DNA of 64,000 nucleotides from Spirochaetaceae bacterium (GTDB taxonomy: Bacteria; Spirochaetota; Spirochaetia; Treponematales; Treponemataceae), in contig JAFQDD010000001.1 in assembly GCA_017416145.1 (NCBI GenBank), forward strand, positions 124,001-188,000. Reading direction: 5' to 3'. Shown here piece after piece: positions 28,401 to 36,369 of the stretch. The translations under genes were made by a program, and so were the position numbers. The first letter of the stretch is position 1. Every line of letters starts with the position of its first letter. The notes under the pieces are model-generated. The model had not been told where the DNA came from. It worked only from the letters and a program-made list of their open reading frames with translations, and searched no databases.

Positions 28401-31400
28401 CGTTTGTTCCAGAAGCATTTAGATAAAATTTAGACTCTTCTGAATCTCTATGTATTTCAGCCTTGGTATCAAGAGGAGAAATGTGGTCTGTTATGTAGAT
28501 TTCAATTCCATCATAAAGATAAACTTTATTTTCTGGATATCCTGTTGATAAAGCATTTGCCTTTTTACCAAATTCCAAAACATTTATATAGATTTTGCCT
28601 TTTCCATAAAAATGCAAATTACTTGCTTTTCCACTATTAAGTGCCCCAGAGTTTTTTCCAAACCAAGTTGTTCCATTTAAGTTTAAATTATATCCATTTG
28701 TAAATAAACAAATTTTCTCATCATCACTTTGTGAAAAATTTTGATTCGTAGCCACCATGTCTCCATTCAAAATAATGGAAACAGCTTCACTTCCTGTAAT
28801 ATTTGGAACTTCGCCACCAATCCAGTTTTCAGCTGTGCTCCAGTCAAGGGCGGGACCAGTTCCGTTACCTTGGCTTAAATAGGCTTTTCTTCCTTCGTAA
28901 TATAAATTAAAACTTCCCTTATTCAAAGTTAGTGGCTTTATCCCTTTATTAAAGAATGTTAGAGATTTATCTACATTCACATTTGCATTCAAAGCGATTG
29001 TAATTTCTTTTTCACCAGAAATGTCTGGAATATCGCCTTCGCCGTCTCCGTTTTTGTCTTCCCAAGTGGCTGGGTCGTTCCAATTTAGAGTGTTAGAAGA
29101 AGTTATTGTGGAATAGGAACTAATATCACCTAAAAGCCAGCCTTTTTGAATAAAAGCTTGTAGATCTGTAATTGCCGAAGTATCGCTTCCAAAAACTGTT
29201 ACTTTGTTTGTGTTTATTTGCACAAGAGAGGCTTGGTCTAAAGTTAAATATCTTCCCTCTGCTTCTGTGGCAAGAAAAACAAGTCCATTCTCTGTAGTTT
29301 TTACTCCCAACAATGATGTTGTATTTGTTCCATAAAGATTTAGAGAAGTAACCGAAATGCCATTGTTTATTGTTAAAGTTTTTCCACCTTGAGTTTTACA
29401 AATTAATTCTACAATTTTTGTAAGATTTGCCTCGGATTCTGTTGTTCCTGTTCGGCCAGTAATTGTTGCTTCTAAGCTTGGTTCAATGTAAACTTTGCCA
29501 GCTTGGAAAGTGCCATTATTTGTAAGGGCTTTTGTAATGTGTAAATTTGTTGATGTTACAAAAGTTGCACCAGAAGCAATTTCTAGAGTTCCAAAAGAAC
29601 TTTCAGAAGAGTTTTCTGCCGCATAACTTGGATTTTCACTTGTGCCAGTTCCAGTAAAAATTACTTTTCCAGCTGTGGCGTCTAGAGAACCACTTCCTAA
29701 AATGTTTATTTTTTCTACAGTAAATTCCACATTTTCTGGAATTGTAACTGTGGCACCGTCTTGTATATTAAGTTGTTTTAGAGAAAGATTTGAACCAAGG
29801 TAAAAATTACCAGATTCAACTTGGATTGTTTCAAAACTACTTAAATAAGGTGATTCAGAAGAATAACTTGGATTGTCTATAGTTCCAGAATCTGTAAATT
29901 TTATAGTTCCATCACTTGCAAGTATTTTTCCTGTGCCAGAAAGTTCTAGTTTTTTTGTTGTTAATTCAACCCCAGAAGAAATTGTTAGGTTAGCATTATT
30001 TCTAATAAAAAGTTTTTCAACAGTAATTCCACTTTGTAAAACAGGATATCGTGAACATCCACTTGGAATAACCACAGCTTGATTTTCTAATTCAGCAATA
30101 TCACCTAGAACTTCTCCGTCTATTGTCCAGTTTGCAGGGTTAGAAAAATTGGTATCTTGATTTCCAGTCCATAGAATTTCTGAGTTTAAACAACGAATTT
30201 CTGCCAAATCCATTGTTCCGTCTGGGGTTTTTATTGTTAAAATTAAACCTTCCCCAGAGCCAACAGTTTCTGGAGTTGTGCATTTTATTAAAATATCTTT
30301 TGTAACACCATTTTCTTTTGGAAGTTCCACATAATTAGAAAAATCTGGTGTGGTTGCAGTAAACTCTGTTTCTACCCCATCTACAGTAAAAGTCCAAGAA
30401 CTAGTTCCTATAATTTCAACGTGATATTTAAACTGAATTGGAACGTAATTGTCATTTACAGTTTCACGAGTAGTAAATAATTGAATGGTTTTTCCGTCAA
30501 CATATGGATCACCGCCCATATCAATTACTTTATAAATGGTTGGCTCTCCATAAGGCTCTACTTGAATACCTTCATATACAATTCCATTACCACCATAGTT
30601 TACGTTTGCTCCAGAAGCTGTTAAATAAAATTTAGAATCTCCTGTTACATCTTGAATAATTACATAAGAGCCATTTGGATAAAGCGAATCTGTAACATAA
30701 AATTCTGCACCATCATACAAATAAATTCTATGAGGTGTAACTGTTTTTGTTTCATCTGGGTCATTTGAAGAAGTATCCAAAGTTCTAGAAATAACTTTTC
30801 CACTGCCATGAATGTGAATATTCCCAAATTTTCCAGTACGATTTTGAGCATGTTCAACAACAAACATACATTCAGACAAATCCAAAGTATGTCCATTTAG
30901 ATATAAATCAATTTGTTCTGAACCACTATTGTTAAATGTTAAATCTGCTGTAGATTTAACTTCTGCATTCAAAGTGATTTTTACAGCAGTATCTCCAGAA
31001 ATATTTGGAACATCCCCAGTGCCATCTCCGTTTACGTCATTCCAAGAGTCTTGCTCATCCCATGGTAGTGGGACGCGAGAATCTTTTGTGGAATAAGAAT
31101 TTGGGTCTGTGGTTCCACCAACAACTTCGTTTCCTGTAACATTACCAGAAATTGTTCCACCTGTATTTGTAATTGTTCCCGAGGTGTTATCAATGCTCCC
31201 TGATATTGTTCCACCAGAAATTGTCACTTCGCCAGTATTTGTAATTGCACCTTCAGAAGTAAAATCTCCTGTATTTGTGATAGTTCCTGTATTTGTCGTC
31301 GTTCCCTTTACTGTGACTGTTCCTCCCGAATTACTAAAAGTCCCCTCATTTCTCATTGCTCCGCCAATAGATAATTCACTAGTATCAGCATTTGTGAAAT

Positions 31401-31923
31401 TTGCCCCTGATTGGAAGGTTGCAGCTCCACTAGCTTCAATTGTTCCATTATTAGTAATATTAGAATTTCCAAGTCCTTCTATATCGGTACAGATGATTTT
31501 ATTTTCATTTATGAGTTTTCCCCCAGCTTCAACTTTTATTATAAAGCTAACATTTTCTCGTTTTTGGAGTGTTCCCTTATTTAAAAATTCTCCTTGAGTT
31601 ATAATACTGTTTAATGAAATAGTTACATTAGAATCACAAGTCACTTTAGAACCTGCATTTAGATAAATTTGATTAACAGTTATATCAGAAGTGATAGTTA
31701 CTTCTGCTCCAGAAGAAAAAGTTGCATTATCACTTTCACCAGGATATCCACTTCCACCCCAATTATTAACATCTGTCCAAGTTGAGCCATCTCCGCCACC
31801 AGTCCAAACATACTCCGCACCAAAAACGCTGCCCACAAAACACAAAACTACAAGACAAAGAAAAACTTTTTTTGAGAAAAAGATAGAGATGAGATTTGAT
31901 TTTGGCAAAAGACTGAGTTTCAA
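22420..31923 (-). CDS. Giant exported repeat protein with C-terminal FlgD-Ig-like module
   Basis: This 3167-residue protein has a signal peptide (residues 1-36, ending VGSVFGA). Residues about 40-2000 are rich in beta-strand repeats of the parallel-helix or adhesin type. At least four units begin with a WTG...NPxNW-like motif (near residues 38, 585, 1322 and 1600), and there are Thr/Gly/Asn-rich short repeats at 190-265. Asp-rich loops such as DVNGDGTGD may bind calcium. The last 75 residues resemble the FlgD Ig-like or sorting-type module (YYYKWNGTNISGAAVARGMYFVRV). No catalytic motif is evident. It is likely a surface adhesin or matrix protein. The start is TTG 31923 with GGAGG 4 nt upstream, giving the signal peptide at residue 1. 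Confidence 0.85.
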   Translation of the reverse strand: MKLSLLPKSNLISIFFSKKVFLCLVVLCFVGSVFGAEYVWTGGGDGSTWTDVNNWGGSGYPGESDNATFSSGAEVTITSDITVNQIYLNAGSKVTCDSNVTISLNSIITQGEFLNKGTLQKRENVSFIIKVEAGGKLINENKIICTDIEGLGNSNITNNGTIEASGAATFQSGANFTNADTSELSIGGAMRNEGTFSNSGGTVTVKGTTTNTGTITNTGDFTSEGAITNTGEVTISGGTISGSIDNTSGTITNTGGTISGNVTGNEVVGGTTDPNSYSTKDSRVPLPWDEQDSWNDVNGDGTGDVPNISGDTAVKITLNAEVKSTADLTFNNSGSEQIDLYLNGHTLDLSECMFVVEHAQNRTGKFGNIHIHGSGKVISRTLDTSSNDPDETKTVTPHRIYLYDGAEFYVTDSLYPNGSYVIIQDVTGDSKFYLTASGANVNYGGNGIVYEGIQVEPYGEPTIYKVIDMGGDPYVDGKTIQLFTTRETVNDNYVPIQFKYHVEIIGTSSWTFTVDGVETEFTATTPDFSNYVELPKENGVTKDILIKCTTPETVGSGEGLILTIKTPDGTMDLAEIRCLNSEILWTGNQDTNFSNPANWTIDGEVLGDIAELENQAVVIPSGCSRYPVLQSGITVEKLFIRNNANLTISSGVELTTKKLELSGTGKILASDGTIKFTDSGTIDNPSYSSESPYLSSFETIQVESGNFYLGSNLSLKQLNIQDGATVTIPENVEFTVEKINILGSGSLDATAGKVIFTGTGTSENPSYAAENSSESSFGTLEIASGATFVTSTNLHITKALTNNGTFQAGKVYIEPSLEATITGRTGTTESEANLTKIVELICKTQGGKTLTINNGISVTSLNLYGTNTTSLLGVKTTENGLVFLATEAEGRYLTLDQASLVQINTNKVTVFGSDTSAITDLQAFIQKGWLLGDISSYSTITSSNTLNWNDPATWEDKNGDGEGDIPDISGEKEITIALNANVNVDKSLTFFNKGIKPLTLNKGSFNLYYEGRKAYLSQGNGTGPALDWSTAENWIGGEVPNITGSEAVSIILNGDMVATNQNFSQSDDEKICLFTNGYNLNLNGTTWFGKNSGALNSGKASNLHFYGKGKIYINVLEFGKKANALSTGYPENKVYLYDGIEIYITDHISPLDTKAEIHRDSEESKFYLNASGTNVNWYTTTVNINWIDFEPIPYGEQTFFQLFEDGENPISGNSGSGKKITFGRIADDSAKTITFKYKVELINTSGVTWSLGTQTLADTAGSYTGSVQMTEKAAADVLAKKELYLKSSGSLNPGDGIIITFRTPDNKMDMCEIRYIEGELLWTGASSTDILDIGNWSYNESLTVDGLTQLLTEKEAIIGSGAANYPVIANGVEVSKLTLKNGANITVAENGVLTVNKGLSFEGNSKIDASAGKVIFTGTGTAENPSFEATYPEFSKFGTLEIASGATFVTKTDLHILTALTNYGTFQGNRVYFEPSGKNITITGQLGDSLEIANKTKISELYCENQADKNLIFNNTIAVDKLVLSGFANTNGSRLTIKDSSGIIYLSNDCFEAYYLFLADSSLPTIKNSFITVFESDTENILDKDAFADKNWRFRDTDVFIWTGAGLDNNWKNPYNWDSRIVPTVGKTVIIPADCSMYPILEENLNLIDINVENSYDSILVAVGASLDFNGKEVAISVITNNGTLDLGGSKVFTNELVNGGTIRANGGETLQNSSGTTIGITNSTFHEDSTVIYYNAGITNGKIINIPSESGSAQTYINLVIESGFSGSCDRGIIIKNSLKFKNSSGNYDLVCENLESPNVAELSGAIELKNLTDFAEIKFAGNGIFTGRIESSKNTKLTSDYGRICFDSNIIANFNSPLTVQSNALDQGFLPAGTITLGSSCEVLCNLYLTNQVSFNIGGKLSVGTQSEPKDVYISAMEAGSPLDVEIAPKDATNQEFQVYGNFLLLNGNAKISTDLTVGKDMILLNGENPSMFNDPISGIEGLFAYKLSGRGVGGKTAAINFTNDFPTTLPTGTASGNNQDETLDSTKYVSTFEFATGKTILVLNNFYNNGVDLGTNTTGSWNLKFPANDVATSSFAECYNATITNCVVAANTTPGNAWLSTENCTDGTGNTNVAFSKAIFANVATISDNIIRVSFVDGNSLLDEKPEIKIENSCNEISSWAATDNFRFNISSELPEGIKFSGIFANPECTESTNGKGDLSTFYLKYEIPTDGSTDYRWNTDATGSDPGAEESTDYSRNHKNVVPNLLFKRAIEASYAGLRDEHKNRLVSVGTNTAGAEPLFEATKDEAPPVLVAVTLGQEQHETDSDAQHHYDSHNFIEWQFSEAVEFENYPENGISQIDGVETSAESENIQSTTNFGKITNNGNGFSVAGFGSFETGKVSLGSKTGSREVNAFYRKFALEAGEEAIAQKNRIRLSIAGYVDEENPVIVNGVDYKNWLGFIDSKNTSIPSGSFTMPEEYSKSIKDLAGNEGISPKNSIITNAIYSSMAEETKGKTLYGTWDIDPPVVANYMKETSSGIYAQEILPVGDLTSDSAKSLEIHFLDNSAYNTLEGKNNLQWRTKIGWKENNVQINQTIPLDTKGGSRMTSDDNKTLGGLRFSTIIDSLDAFVCQNITTKEYIDLIESEAGFSQTTTNKNIFGECESNQFDVPYLTLKFEDAKGSLLKHNYELKYNTEKGFITDLAGNLLYDFTVNSPDKNPPQFLLSIGGVNYDKLYILFSKPIDYLNQNNEPDEGKLRRIVKSLSVFESTPDGKKDTGLIDYKLGSEAKVVTKTNESTGIEISLTRKVSYDELKHLYIGVNTFDSTKKDEDADSSLGDPITGEPGEYSMLYDLFENPISEDSKHCFSDFAVNAFDVLYAYDGRAVEEAALAQGVFGENQWTVTDFSGETNNSSKIIAGKDITIAGKIVDSSENPDEQDKFSMLADISPAKDKAGLDFEDYTDRKTRLWFPDFVKLFPVNNSSTSENFTTDNLVDNGKIETKIDGKDNNIFTYVIPNNKDDSQSVNWADGDEFEFLFKIYNSDNEVIMVDGNVDGDTDDEVDHPLFALRLKDENDITSIDLWSLHIVELVRQKGGTTILNNVINSLNNEETVVEVQVPQTGFLTVQVLTLDGNVVKVLQRGRVEEGTYYYKWNGTNISGAAVARGMYFVRVVGPNIDETRKVMVIKE
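27480..27760 (-). repeat. Intragenic repeat unit, copy 2, in the giant gene
   Basis: This block (protein residues about 1388-1481) closely resembles the block at 29440-29730. Both encode AGKVIFTGTGT, then FGTLEIASGATFV and a LTN-x-GTFQ segment. DNA similarity is high across the central 40 bases or so, which suggests duplication within the gene. Confidence 0.75.
29440..29730 (-). repeat. Intragenic repeat unit, copy 1, in the giant gene
   Basis: This is the partner of the block at 27480-27760 (protein residues about 731-828). It shares the AGKVIFTGTGT and GTLEIASGATFV segments. A duplicated block of this size is a possible substrate for recombination that changes protein length. Confidence 0.75.
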
Positions 31924-31981
31924 AAATCCTCCAAAAAAAAGATAGTTTTATCTTTCTAGTTTCGGCATTTTTTTATTTATC

Positions 31982-32293
31982 CTAAATGATTGTACCATCT
32001 CGAATTGGAATCAATGGAGATGATTTTCCGTCATCTTCAAAAACAGATAAAGAAATAATTCTAATAGAAGAATCTTTATCCGTTCCTGTGTAAGATTTTT
32101 TTATCAATAACAATTCTGCTGATGAAAGTTTTGTATCCCAACGCATTTTGTTAAAAGTTTCCCACAAATTATTTTCAGAAATATCAACACTAAATCCCAG
32201 TTCAATATTGATATAAGAAATCGGGGATTCACTTTTTTCTGCATGCGGAATAACAAAATCAAATATTTTTTTACAAATTTTTTCTAAATCCAT
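31982..32293 (-). CDS. Small hypothetical protein upstream of the giant gene
   Basis: I do not recognise this 103-residue protein. It has no signal peptide or membrane helix. The sequence looks like a small alpha/beta fold (MDLEKICKKIFDFV helix, then ISYINIELGFSVD strands). It ends 58 bases before the giant gene's start in the same direction, so the two could share a transcript. TATAGT ends 6 nt before its ATG with no ribosome site, so the mRNA is probably leaderless. Confidence 0.65.
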   Translation of the reverse strand: MDLEKICKKIFDFVIPHAEKSESPISYINIELGFSVDISENNLWETFNKMRWDTKLSSAELLLIKKSYTGTDKDSSIRIISLSVFEDDGKSSPLIPIRDGTII

Positions 32294-32299
32294 ATTTTT

Positions 32300-32305
32300 A
32301 CTATA
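32300..32305 (-). promoter_or_regulatory. Candidate -10 for the 103-residue gene, leaderless type
   Basis: TATAGT on the minus strand lies 6 nt before the ATG at 32293, with TTTAAA 17 nt upstream of it. Confidence 0.45.
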
Positions 32306-32406
32306 AGTCAGTTTTCTTATTTTTTAAAGATTTTCTTCTATATAATTGGTAGAATTTTATGATATGAATAATTTTTTGTTTTATTATCTTTGAATATTTG
32401 ATTTTA

Positions 32407-32458
32407 CAAAAAAGGACTGTCTGACTTTTCAAATCAAACAGTCCTTTGTTTTTTTTGG
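32407..32458 (-). terminator. Terminator of the lpl-type ABC operon
   Basis: AAAGGACTGT (32411-32420) pairs with ACAGTCCTTT (32438-32447), with T-runs outside on both strands. It lies 60 bases after the binding-protein gene on the minus strand. Confidence 0.85.
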
Positions 32459-32520
32459 TAAGCCAAGGGTTTAATTTGTCCCTTGACTACCCTTATTTTT
32501 CAATCCTTAAGATATGAAAA

Positions 32521-34152
32521 TTACATACCTAATTTTGCTTTTTGTACTTTCATCATTGCAGTTTGTGCTTCGATTACTTTGTCTACGCCAAGATCTTTTT
32601 TGAACTTGTTGAAGTCATTGATAATCTTGTTAAATTCTGCATCTGATTTTGCTTGAATTAGATTAACAAGTACTTTACCCCATTCACGTTGGATTTCTTG
32701 GTAGATTAAATCTTCGTCTGATCCAACTGGTAGTGTTAGTCCGTCGTATGCAGCGTATGATGTTGCATATTTCATTGACCATAGGTATGGTTGTTCAACA
32801 GCTGGAGCATATTCTTTGCCGAACTTGTCTGACCAAGCTGTGTTTTGTAGCATCCAGTATGTCCATTGTGTACCAATTTCTGTTTCTTGTTTTTCGTTGT
32901 TGTTCATCTTTAGGTCATACACTTCTGGTGTGAAAGTTGGAACACCGTTTACCATATTGTATGTTTCACCTTCTTTACCGAAGTAACAGTCCATTAGACC
33001 TTCTTCAGAAATTAAGTATGTTAAGAATTGGATAGCACGTGCTGGATCTTTACAGTTTTTAGAAATCAATGTAACTGTCCAACCAGCAATACCACCACCA
33101 CCTAGTTTGTGTGCTTCACCTTTTGAGTTTTTAGGTCCGTCTACAGCGATGTAGATTGAGTTAGGATCTGCAGCATATAGTGTGTTTTGAGCTGTAACCA
33201 TATCACAGTTTTGGAAGAATAGTGCGAAGTAACGACCTTGAGCAGCTTTTTCTTCGATTTGTGAACGTTTGTCTACGAAAATATCTGTAGAAATTAGACC
33301 TTCACGACTTGCTGTGTTTAGAGCTTTTAGCCAACGTACATATTCTGTGTTTTCTGTTAGACCCAAGTTGTAGTCAATGAATTTTCCGTTTTGTTCTGGG
33401 TTGATTGCCAAGAAGTGTGGAAGAATCTTTGTAATTGAAGCTTCACCAATATCACCGAATTCGTTAGCAGCGAATGGGATTAAAGGTTGTCCGTTTACAG
33501 TTGGGAACATTTCTTTTGCTTTTTTAAGAGCAGCAACAAATCCTTCTGGAGTTGACATATCAGGACTTCCGATAGCTTCGTACATATCTTTGCGAACTAG
33601 GAATGTTTCGTTAGATGTAAGTTGTCCTTCGTATGTTACATAGTCAGCTGGAGTATATGATGAGTTTGGATATCCATAAACGTGACCGTTGTCTTTTCTA
33701 TACCAACCCATCAAGTCATTGTTTACAACATTGAAGAAATATGGATCATATTTTTCTGCAAGTTCATCTAGAGCGTATACTAAGTCAGCATCGATCATTT
33801 GATTAACTTGTCCTTCCCACCAACCGATTGTGATGAAATCTGGAAGTGCATCACCTGCAATCATTGCGTTTAATTTTTCAGCTTCGTTACCTGCTGGTAC
33901 AACAAAGTTTAATGAAACACCTGTTTTTTCTGTAATATATTTTGATACTACAGAATCGCCCCAGTGACGTGCAAACCAAGAAAAGTGTAGATACCAGTCA
34001 AATTCGATTGGATTAGCTGCAGCTGCTTTCCAACCTGGAGCATCACTTGATACTGCTACTGATGATGTTGCTGGTTCTTTTGAACCACCAGCAAATACAA
34101 CTGATGTTGCAACCATACACAACATCAAAACTACTGTAAGAAATTTTTTCAT
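32521..34152 (-). CDS. Extracellular solute-binding protein (LplA-like, family 1)
   Basis: This 543-residue binding protein belongs to the long LplA-like branch used for oligosaccharides. A signal peptide covers residues 1-22 (MKKFLTVVLMLCMVATSVVFA), and the mature protein begins AGGSKEPATSS. A Cys at residue 12 lies inside the hydrophobic core, so it is probably not a lipobox. The mature domain starts NPIEFDWYLHFSWFARHWGD and shows FITIGWWEGQVNQMID. ATG 34152 is chosen for its AGGAGGAAGG ribosome site; the frame from 34194 is rejected. It is the last gene of a permease-permease-binding protein operon and is preceded by two hairpins. The ligand is unknown; the divergent phosphorylase-like gene suggests a glucan or related oligosaccharide. 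Confidence 0.92.
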   Translation of the reverse strand: MKKFLTVVLMLCMVATSVVFAGGSKEPATSSVAVSSDAPGWKAAAANPIEFDWYLHFSWFARHWGDSVVSKYITEKTGVSLNFVVPAGNEAEKLNAMIAGDALPDFITIGWWEGQVNQMIDADLVYALDELAEKYDPYFFNVVNNDLMGWYRKDNGHVYGYPNSSYTPADYVTYEGQLTSNETFLVRKDMYEAIGSPDMSTPEGFVAALKKAKEMFPTVNGQPLIPFAANEFGDIGEASITKILPHFLAINPEQNGKFIDYNLGLTENTEYVRWLKALNTASREGLISTDIFVDKRSQIEEKAAQGRYFALFFQNCDMVTAQNTLYAADPNSIYIAVDGPKNSKGEAHKLGGGGIAGWTVTLISKNCKDPARAIQFLTYLISEEGLMDCYFGKEGETYNMVNGVPTFTPEVYDLKMNNNEKQETEIGTQWTYWMLQNTAWSDKFGKEYAPAVEQPYLWSMKYATSYAAYDGLTLPVGSDEDLIYQEIQREWGKVLVNLIQAKSDAEFNKIINDFNKFKKDLGVDKVIEAQTAMMKVQKAKLGM

Positions 34153-34246
34153 TTCCTTCCTCCTATTATTCTCTGCATACGCAGAATATTCCATATTTTT
34201 ACAGGTACTAGGTACCTGCTATTACCTAATTTTGTTAATTTTTTGA
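34153..34246 (-). promoter_or_regulatory. Intercistronic region with two hairpins before the binding-protein gene
   Basis: CAGGTAC/GTACCTG (34202-34218) forms a 7-bp stem with a 3-nt loop. A second stem near 34175-34195 uses TTCTGC/GCAGAG. Neither has a terminator T-run. They may stabilise the downstream binding-protein mRNA by blocking decay or serve as a processing site. Confidence 0.55.
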
Positions 34247-35167
34247 TTAACCTTTGATTGAACCAATCATCATTCCTTTTACAAAGTGCTTTTGTAGGAA
34301 TGGATATACACAAACTACAGGGGCTGTTGTTACAACCATTGTTGCATATTGCAATGATGTAGAACTAACTGTAGAAGATGCCGCAGCAGAACCAGAAACT
34401 GAAACTGCTGTTTTTGCAGATGATGCACTTGCTACAACACGATACAAGTAAGTTTGAATTGGTATCAATTCTGCATCGTTGATGTAAAGAACACCAGTGA
34501 AATAGTCGTTCCAATGTCCAACTGCGTTAAACAAAGCGATTGTAGCAACTACTGGCATTGAAAGTGGCAAAATCAATTTAATAAAGATTAGTAAGTCATT
34601 TGCCCCGTCCAATTTTGCTGATTCTTCCAAACTTGCTGGCATTTCTCTAAAAAATGACATAAAGATAATCATATTATAGAAGTTGAACAAACTTGGTAGA
34701 ATGTAAACCCAGAAACTGTTGTACAAACCTAAGTTTTTGTAAACAACGAACTGTGGAATAAGTCCGCCACTAAAAAACATTGTGATTGTTCCGAAAATCA
34801 AGTAGAACTTGTTTCCAAAGATATGTTTTTTAGAAAAAGCATAACCAACCATAGCTGTAAAAAGAACACTTGTAATTGTTCCAACCACAGTTCTAGCGAT
34901 TGAAACCATAAAAGCATTCATAATTGATTTATCCATAAAAACAGATTTGTAACTTTCCAATGAAAAGATACGAGGCCACCAATAGATTCCACCACGTAAA
35001 GCATCTTTTGCATCATTGAATGAAATTACAACTGTGTACCAAACTGGATACAAAGTGATAAAACAAACTGCAACCATCAAAATTGTTAAACAGATATCAA
35101 AGTTTGTTCTACTGTTTAATTTTCTATAATATTTTTTTTGTGTTGTTTGCATTTCTAAAGTAGACAT
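34247..35167 (-). CDS. lplC: Sugar ABC transporter permease, LplC-type
   Basis: This 306-residue inner-membrane permease has six helices and the EAA loop ESAKLDGANDLLIFIKLILPLSMP region. Its C-terminus ends FVKGMMIGSIKG, which is typical of LplC proteins. GGGAGAA lies 4 nt before the ATG. A Ser/Ala/Val-rich loop near residues 245-275 (ASSAKTAVSVSGSAAASSTVSS) is longer than usual and may be periplasmic. It sits 12 bases after the LplB gene and pairs with it to carry the ligand of the protein at 32521. Confidence 0.93.
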   Translation of the reverse strand: MSTLEMQTTQKKYYRKLNSRTNFDICLTILMVAVCFITLYPVWYTVVISFNDAKDALRGGIYWWPRIFSLESYKSVFMDKSIMNAFMVSIARTVVGTITSVLFTAMVGYAFSKKHIFGNKFYLIFGTITMFFSGGLIPQFVVYKNLGLYNSFWVYILPSLFNFYNMIIFMSFFREMPASLEESAKLDGANDLLIFIKLILPLSMPVVATIALFNAVGHWNDYFTGVLYINDAELIPIQTYLYRVVASASSAKTAVSVSGSAAASSTVSSTSLQYATMVVTTAPVVCVYPFLQKHFVKGMMIGSIKG

Positions 35168-35179
35168 AACATTCTCCCA

Positions 35180-36163
35180 TTAAAATAATGATGTATCATT
35201 TATTTTCTTAGTTACCTGGTTTGTTATGAACAATAGAATAAAGGCAACTACTGACTTAAATAATCCGATAGCAGAAGAATATGAATATCTTGCACTACGC
35301 ATTGCTACGTTATAAGTGTAAATATCAATTACAGTACTTCGTTCTGAGTTTAGTTGGTTCCACAAAACGAATGTTTGGTCAAAGTTAGAGTTCAACAATC
35401 CACCAACTTGTAGGATAAACAAGATTGTAATTGTTCCTGCAATTGAAGGTAATGTGATACTGATAATTTGGCGGAAACGACTTGCACCATCAACACGAGC
35501 TGCTTCATACATTTCTTGGTCAATACCAGCGATTGCTGCAAGATAGATAATTGCGTTCCATCCCATTTCTTTCCATAAATCTGAAATTACAACGATTGGC
35601 CAGAAATATTGTGGATATGCCAAATAGGTTTTTCCTTTTTCAATCAATCCAAGATTTACAAGGATTTCGTTAAATAAACCACTTTCACTCATCCATTTTG
35701 TTAAAAGTCCACCTAAAACAACCCAAGACAAGAAGTGTGGTAAATATGAAATTGTTTGCACAACTTTCTTAAAGCGTTGATTTCTCACTTCATTTAATAG
35801 AAGTGCAAAAACAATTGGAATTGGGAAACAAATCGCAAGTTTTAACAAACTGATTCCCAAAGTGTTTGTCATAACAGGGATAAATTCTTTATCTTGAAAG
35901 AATTTCAAAAAGTGTCCAAATCCTCCGTGATCCATCCAAGGAGTGGTTTTTCCACTTAAAAATTTCATACTAAAAAGTGGAGTTGTTACAAAGTAGTTCT
36001 TTTTGAAAGCAATCAAAATTCCGTACATTGGAGCATAGTTAAAAATTAGCATCCAAACAACGCCACAGATTGCCATAAATTGCAAATACTTTTCATCTCG
36101 CAATCTTTCCCAAAAAGTTTTTTTGTTAAGTAATACAGGTTCTAAGTTTTCTTTCTTTTTCAT
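35180..36163 (-). CDS. lplB: Sugar ABC transporter permease, LplB-type
   Basis: This 327-residue inner-membrane permease has six helices and the EAA loop EAARVDGASRFRQIISITLPS. Family-typical YLPHFLSWVVLGGLL and NYAPMYGILIAFK segments are present. ATG 36163 is preferred because GAGG lies 9 nt upstream; ATG 36178 has no ribosome site. It heads the minus-strand operon. The ATPase is not encoded here and is probably shared. Confidence 0.93.
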   Translation of the reverse strand: MKKKENLEPVLLNKKTFWERLRDEKYLQFMAICGVVWMLIFNYAPMYGILIAFKKNYFVTTPLFSMKFLSGKTTPWMDHGGFGHFLKFFQDKEFIPVMTNTLGISLLKLAICFPIPIVFALLLNEVRNQRFKKVVQTISYLPHFLSWVVLGGLLTKWMSESGLFNEILVNLGLIEKGKTYLAYPQYFWPIVVISDLWKEMGWNAIIYLAAIAGIDQEMYEAARVDGASRFRQIISITLPSIAGTITILFILQVGGLLNSNFDQTFVLWNQLNSERSTVIDIYTYNVAMRSARYSYSSAIGLFKSVVAFILLFITNQVTKKINDTSLF

Positions 36164-36277
36164 ACTCTGTGTCCTCATGTTTTTGAGTATAGTTCCTGTT
36201 TTTGATTCCTACTAGTTTGTAAAATTTCGTTTTGGTGTCTTTTTTTCGGTTTTCAGGGTATTTTTGAAAAAACTTCG

Positions 36278-36304
36278 TTGACAGTAGGATTTCTTCAATA
36301 TAAG
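36278..36304 (+). promoter_or_regulatory. Candidate promoter of the phosphorylase-like gene
   Basis: TTGACA (36278-36283) and TATAAG (36299-36304) are separated by 15 nt, which is two short of ideal. The predicted transcript would have a leader of about 60 nt before the ATG at 36370. A small TTGCT/AGCAA stem lies in that leader. Confidence 0.35.
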
Positions 36305-36369
36305 TTAAGAATTGTAAAACCGACTTGCTGATTTTTAGCAATTCGAAAATTAAATCACTTGGAGATTCT

